From: Actinomadura madurae
GTDB lineage: Bacteria > Actinomycetota > Actinomycetes > Streptosporangiales > Streptosporangiaceae
Length of the DNA stretch: 64,000 bases
Reading direction: 5' to 3'
Assembly (NCBI RefSeq): GCF_900115095.1
Contig: NZ_FOVH01000012.1
Coordinates: 62,001-126,000, forward strand
The position numbers were made by a program, and so were the translations under genes. This document shows, piece by piece, positions 60,522 through 64,000 of the stretch; the first letter of the stretch is position 1; each line of letters opens with the position of its first letter. The notes beneath the pieces were generated by a model. It searched no databases. It was given only the letters and a program-made list of their open reading frames with translations, and was not told the origin of the DNA.

Positions 60522-61396
60522 CACGAACCTCGATTCCGCATGTCGTAGTGCCACTTCAGCGCGACGCGTCGTTCGAACCGCCGGACGGCGAACGCGACGG
60601 CGTAGCCGACGATGCCCGCGGCGATCGCGCCCGCGTACAGGCCCGCGATCTCGAACCGGGTCTGGGCGTCGGCCAGATAACGTCCCACCCCCTGGGTGGA
60701 CGAGTAGAGCTCGATGGCGACCATCGCCGTGATGGCGACGGACATCGCGGTGTCGACGCCGGCCATGATGCGCGGCGCCGCCGCGGGCAGCCTGACCAGC
60801 ATCGTCTCCCGCCGGACCGACATCCGCAGCGCCCGGGCGGTGTCGCGGTAGCCCTGGTCGACGGACCTGACGCCGTCCATGGTCGACAGGAGGATCGGCC
60901 AGACGGCCGCCCAGGCGATGAGCAGGACCTCGCTGACCGACCCGATGCCGAGGACCGCGATGAAGAGCGGGACGAGCGCGATCACCGGCGTGGCCCGGAA
61001 CATGTCCATGACCGGACCGCAGATGCCCGCCGTGATCCGCGACAGGCCGCAGGCGTACCCGACGACGAGGCCGACGACCAGGGCCAGGACGATGCCGAGC
61101 ACGAGAGCGCGCAGGCTCGGCAGCATGGTGTCGGTGACCCGCGACGTGAGGAAGTCCGAGACGAGGGCGTCGAGGCTGTCGGTGAGCGGCGGATAGTAGA
61201 GCGACGAGCTGCCGCGCGACGTGATGAACCACAGCCCCACGACGGCCACCGGCAGCCACAGTGCCGTCGCGCCGCGCAGGCACCGAGTCACGATCCTGCG
61301 GCGGCGTGATAGCATGATCATCTGCGGAGGTGTGCCCTGGGTGTCCGGCGGGCCCGTGCCCGGAACCGGCTTTTCGGCTTGAGCGTGTGTGCTCAC
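60521..61396 (-). CDS. ABC transporter permease, SsuC/TauC-like (first permease)
   Basis: 291 aa; GTG start. EAA region ALRMSVRRETMLVRLPAAAPRIMAGVD near residue 190 (span). Same family as the gene at 57861 but only distantly similar, so the channel may be a heterodimer. It begins the importer operon; the next gene upstream, pucR-type, is transcribed the same way but 175 nt away. Confidence 0.9.
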   Translation of the reverse strand: MSTHAQAEKPVPGTGPPDTQGTPPQMIMLSRRRRIVTRCLRGATALWLPVAVVGLWFITSRGSSSLYYPPLTDSLDALVSDFLTSRVTDTMLPSLRALVLGIVLALVVGLVVGYACGLSRITAGICGPVMDMFRATPVIALVPLFIAVLGIGSVSEVLLIAWAAVWPILLSTMDGVRSVDQGYRDTARALRMSVRRETMLVRLPAAAPRIMAGVDTAMSVAITAMVAIELYSSTQGVGRYLADAQTRFEIAGLYAGAIAAGIVGYAVAFAVRRFERRVALKWHYDMRNRGS

Positions 61397-61571
61397 CTGC
61401 GGTTACTCCATCGTGTGTCGCATCAACGCCGATCTCATCCAAGCACGAACGAATTGGCCCGCATCTGTCGGATCCGTACACTTTCGCTCGCAAAAGTGAC
61501 GCATTCCTCGAAGCTGAGCAGCGCGTTCACGTGAAACGGCACACGTCGGGCGCGACTACCGCGTCACACCT

Positions 61572-62804
61572 TCAGGTCCGGACGAGGCGGCGGAGTCTCA
61601 GCGCCGCCTGGAGCTCCACCCGGCGGGACGCGAGGGGGCGGCCGAGCAGCGCCTCGGCCCGCTGCAGCCGGTTGCGCACCGTGTGCTCATGCAGGCCGAG
61701 GTGTTCGGCGGTCGCGACATGCGTGCCGAAGGTGAACGACGCCAGCATCGTCTCGCACAGCGTCCGGGCGCTGGCGGTGCCCGCGGCGAGGGGGCCCAGC
61801 TCCTCGCGCACGAACCTGGCGACCTCGACGATGTTCGAGGTCAGCATCGCCTCCAGCCGGACGTCCTCGTATCTGAGGACCGGGGGCGCGTCCGTCCAGA
61901 GCTGGCGGACGGCGGCCACGCGCGTGACGTCGTCATATCCGGACCGGAACCCCTCCACGCCCACCGCGGGAGTTCCCACGGACGCGGTCGTCCCCGCCGC
62001 GATGAGCGCTTCGACGACACGATCTCCGTGCTCCGGACGCCACGGGTGGGGACGCGACAGCCACACCACGACGTCGGACGGCGTCAACCGGACTTCGAGC
62101 GAGTCGGCCGCCCCGGACGCGATCCGCAGCCGCTTGGTGATCTCCTGGGTCGAGATGTCCGACGCTTCCGTCAGCTGGATGGTGAGGTGCTCGGCGGAGA
62201 GGTCGTACCTCAGCGCCGGATAGAGATCCCGGGGCGGAGCCGGCAGGTCGCCGGCGAGGATCTGCCGGACGGTGTCGACGCGGAACTGGAAGCCCGAGCG
62301 CCGGAGCATGTACTCGCGCTCGGTGTAGCCCGCGTCGACGCTCGTGACGACATGGTCGTACCAGGCCAGGAACATCGCGGTGCTCCAGCGGAGGCCGGCG
62401 GCGGACTCGCTGCTCGGCACCGGCTCGTCGTCCGCCGCCTCGGCGAGATGCTCCGCCCACATCGCCCACGTGACCCGCGCTCCCGTCCGGTAGGAGTGCT
62501 GCAACGCGGAGTGGGAGATGCCGAGCTGGGCCTGCATGCTGGCGAACTCGATCGGCGATTCGAGCTTCATGTCGTCGAGCGTGATCTCGCCGATGAGGAA
62601 CCGCCGGAACTGGCCGAGGTTCGCGGTGATGCTCTTCTCGAGCATGGCGACGAAGGACGCGTCCTCCCGCCGGTCGGGGAACGCGGCCTCCACGTCGGCG
62701 TCGACGATCGCCTGGATGACCGGGCCGATGTCCCACGCGCGCGCCGCCCGCCCCACCCATTCCGGACGAAGGTCAGGATCGAAGGACTGGGACAGCACGG
62801 CCAT
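61572..62804 (-). CDS. PucR/CdaR-type transcriptional regulator
   Basis: 410 aa from the ATG at 62804 (AGGAGG 10 nt upstream; in-frame GTG and TTG lie just before). The C-terminal PucR helix-turn-helix is TFGTHVATAEHLGLHEHTVR, then NRLQRAEALLG (about 355-395). The central part resembles the RsbRD/GGDEF-like region of CdaR-family regulators. Such proteins usually activate catabolic operons for purines, amino acids or xenobiotics. It sits between the transporter and the two enzyme genes, all on one strand. Confidence 0.88.
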   Translation of the reverse strand: MAVLSQSFDPDLRPEWVGRAARAWDIGPVIQAIVDADVEAAFPDRREDASFVAMLEKSITANLGQFRRFLIGEITLDDMKLESPIEFASMQAQLGISHSALQHSYRTGARVTWAMWAEHLAEAADDEPVPSSESAAGLRWSTAMFLAWYDHVVTSVDAGYTEREYMLRRSGFQFRVDTVRQILAGDLPAPPRDLYPALRYDLSAEHLTIQLTEASDISTQEITKRLRIASGAADSLEVRLTPSDVVVWLSRPHPWRPEHGDRVVEALIAAGTTASVGTPAVGVEGFRSGYDDVTRVAAVRQLWTDAPPVLRYEDVRLEAMLTSNIVEVARFVREELGPLAAGTASARTLCETMLASFTFGTHVATAEHLGLHEHTVRNRLQRAEALLGRPLASRRVELQAALRLRRLVRT

Positions 62805-62827
62805 GAGCACCAAGCCTCCTCACGCGT

Positions 62828-63667
62828 TCAGCCCTCACCGCCGAGGTCCACGTGCTCGATCGCCTCCAGGAACTCGTCCATCGTGGCCGCGCCCGTCATG
62901 GGAAGTGCGCAGGCCACGGCCTCGACCAGCTCACGAGTCCCGACACCATAACCGATCAGACGTTCCACCTGGACCGCCACGAGCGTGCGGCTCCCGCGCG
63001 CGGCCAGCGCCGGCACCAGGATGAGGCCGCGGGGAACCGGGCCCAGCACCGGCTCCCGCCATTCCGGGGAGCCGAGGCAATGATCGAGGAACTCCCGGTA
63101 GCGCAGCACCAGCTCGGGGTCGATGCCGGCCAGCCGCGGCCAGAGCGTCGCCTGCGGTGATGCCGGCGCGGGTACCGGCCACCGGTTCATCTCGGGGAAC
63201 GGCGTCGATCGTTTCGGCCGGCCGCCTTCCGGCATCGCGCCGAACGGATAGGAGTCGGAGTTCGCCTGCTCGATCGCGTGCGCGACCCCGAGAACGGTGG
63301 AGTGGCCCACGGCGGGCGCGATGGCCTCGGCGGCCTCGATGATCACCTCATCGGCGACTCCCAGCCGGTACAGGCGGCGGACATGGTTCGGAGCGAACCG
63401 GTCGTCCCGCATCGCGCACAGGTGCGTGAGCGCGATCAGTTCCCGCATCTGTTCCGAGAGCACCTGGTCGTGGGTCGTCTGACCCGCATAGCCGTGGACG
63501 TAGCCGGCGCACCGATGGATGCGCCGCAGCGTCTCAGGTGCCACCTCGGCGATGATGCCGACCTCGGAGAAGGAGTCGCCGCGTTCCCGCAGCACCTGTT
63601 CCAGGGCGTCCTCTTCCAGGGCGCCCTCCCGGCCGGTGGCACCGCTCGCCTCGCTGGAGCCGGTCAT
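62828..63667 (-). CDS. Two-domain carboxymuconolactone decarboxylase / AhpD-like protein
   Basis: 279 aa. Domain 1 (about 45-140) contains LSEQMRELIALTHLCAMRDD and an acid-rich helix with EVIIEAAEAIAPAVGHSTV. Domain 2 (about 180-275) has RGLILVPALAARGSRTLVAVQ and ELVEAVACALPMTGAATM. The AhpD CxxC pair is absent; only one Cys is near the usual place in domain 1, so peroxidase activity is doubtful and a ring-opening or decarboxylation role in catabolism is more likely. Start overlaps the monooxygenase stop (ATGA). Confidence 0.75.
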   Translation of the reverse strand: MTGSSEASGATGREGALEEDALEQVLRERGDSFSEVGIIAEVAPETLRRIHRCAGYVHGYAGQTTHDQVLSEQMRELIALTHLCAMRDDRFAPNHVRRLYRLGVADEVIIEAAEAIAPAVGHSTVLGVAHAIEQANSDSYPFGAMPEGGRPKRSTPFPEMNRWPVPAPASPQATLWPRLAGIDPELVLRYREFLDHCLGSPEWREPVLGPVPRGLILVPALAARGSRTLVAVQVERLIGYGVGTRELVEAVACALPMTGAATMDEFLEAIEHVDLGGEG

Positions 63668-63999
63668 GAGGTCTCACCGATGGCCGCGTTCACTTTGGGC
63701 ATGACCTCTTCCGCCATCAACTGCATCGACCTCCGCCCCAGGTCGGGATCGACCCAGTCCATACCCGCGTACACGATCTCACCCATGGGGCCCGCCTCGT
63801 CACGCAGTGCCACGATCTGCTCGGCCACGTCTTCCGGGGTGCCGCATATGACGAGGCTGTCGAGAATCCCCTCCAGCGTGACGGCGCTGTCCGGCTGGTT
63901 CTGGTCGCTCTTGAAGAGGTTCAGGCGGCCGCCCAGCGCCATCTTCTTGAGCATCTGAGAGTAATAGAACCTGTACGGGCTGCCGGCGGAGTCCCGTCC
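63664..63999 (-). CDS. Luciferase-like flavin-dependent monooxygenase, C-terminal part
   Basis: Only the last about 112 residues are in the window; the gene runs off the right edge. The tail LDSLVICGTPEDVAEQIVAL followed by LRDEAGPMGEIVYAGMDW is the C-terminal signature of LLM-class (F420 or FMNH2) oxidoreductases. It is coupled to the AhpD-like gene. With the importer and the regulator it suggests oxidative degradation of an imported sulfonate, nitrogenous or aromatic compound. Confidence 0.8.
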   Translation of the reverse strand, partial: GRDSAGSPYRFYYSQMLKKMALGGRLNLFKSDQNQPDSAVTLEGILDSLVICGTPEDVAEQIVALRDEAGPMGEIVYAGMDWVDPDLGRRSMQLMAEEVMPKVNAAIGETS

Positions 64000-64000
64000 G

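Noticed and set aside
1..64000. CRISPR array, phage attachment site or replication origin
   Set aside because: No regularly spaced repeats, no integrase, no tRNA-associated duplication and no DnaA-box cluster were seen.

Overview
The window is chromosome-type DNA from a high-GC actinomycete. Third-position G/C is near saturation, GTG and TTG starts are common, several genes look leaderless, and family content is typical of the group (WhiJ/DUF397 cluster, two SAV2177-type methyltransferases, SARP/AfsR and STAND regulators, GH115/GH10/GH53 secreted enzymes). A member of Streptosporangiales close to Actinomadura is my best guess, but that is inference from gene style, not a species call. No rRNA, tRNA or CRISPR array was found.

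Layout. 1-10270 (+): a tightly coupled run with a Dpp/Opp-type oligopeptide ABC importer (first gene cut by the window edge), a RidA-like protein, a D-aminoacylase-family amidohydrolase, an IclR regulator, a second amidohydrolase and a fold-III PLP enzyme of the D-serine dehydratase/D-threonine aldolase type. Together it reads as uptake and breakdown of N-acyl or peptide-bound D-amino acids. 10346-12383: an NYN-LOTUS RNA-binding type protein and a secreted phosphodiester glycosidase, convergent. 12390-25300 is an accessory stretch. It holds gene remnants, a WhiJ-like HTH/DUF397/anti-sigma-kinase cluster, a toxin-antitoxin operon followed by an Rnl2-type RNA ligase, an MFS exporter operon behind a good IdeR/DmdR iron box with a divergent TetR gene, a GNAT, a broken IS5-like transposase, a RiPP-like peptide remnant, an SDR, a peroxiredoxin, an ECF sigma factor with a tiny zinc-type anti-sigma, a SnoaL-like protein and a small secreted-peptide gene between strong hairpins.

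25298-34145: a SARP-STAND regulator, divergent from three coupled genes (two related GT-B-like proteins and a small unknown), then a second STAND NTPase divergent from a small protein carrying a matching short glycine/valine motif. 34349-45258: carbohydrate genes, namely glucose dehydrogenase plus GH15, GH10 xylanase plus GH115 alpha-glucuronidase behind repeated operator-like sites, and a GH53 galactanase. A methyltransferase, a nitroreductase and a small membrane protein lie among them. 45290-52241: an ArsR-like regulator with M23 peptidase, a second methyltransferase, an NmrA-like reductase, Hsp20 with two MerR paralogues and a STAS protein, and an alpha/beta hydrolase. 52627-57797: a GT-C-type membrane protein, an EF-hand protein, and a MacB/FtsX-type ABC exporter with its TetR regulator. 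57861-64000 (-): an SsuABC/NMT1-type importer with two permeases, a PucR regulator, a two-domain carboxymuconolactone-decarboxylase-like protein and the C-terminus of a luciferase-like monooxygenase, which looks like a catabolic locus.

The most unusual items are (1) the RNA ligase in line with a toxin-antitoxin operon, (2) the STAND NTPase/small-protein pair sharing a short motif, next to a SARP regulator and tandem GT-B-like genes, and (3) the iron box in front of the MFS operon. All assignments come from reading the sequence and recalling family motifs; no database search was run.
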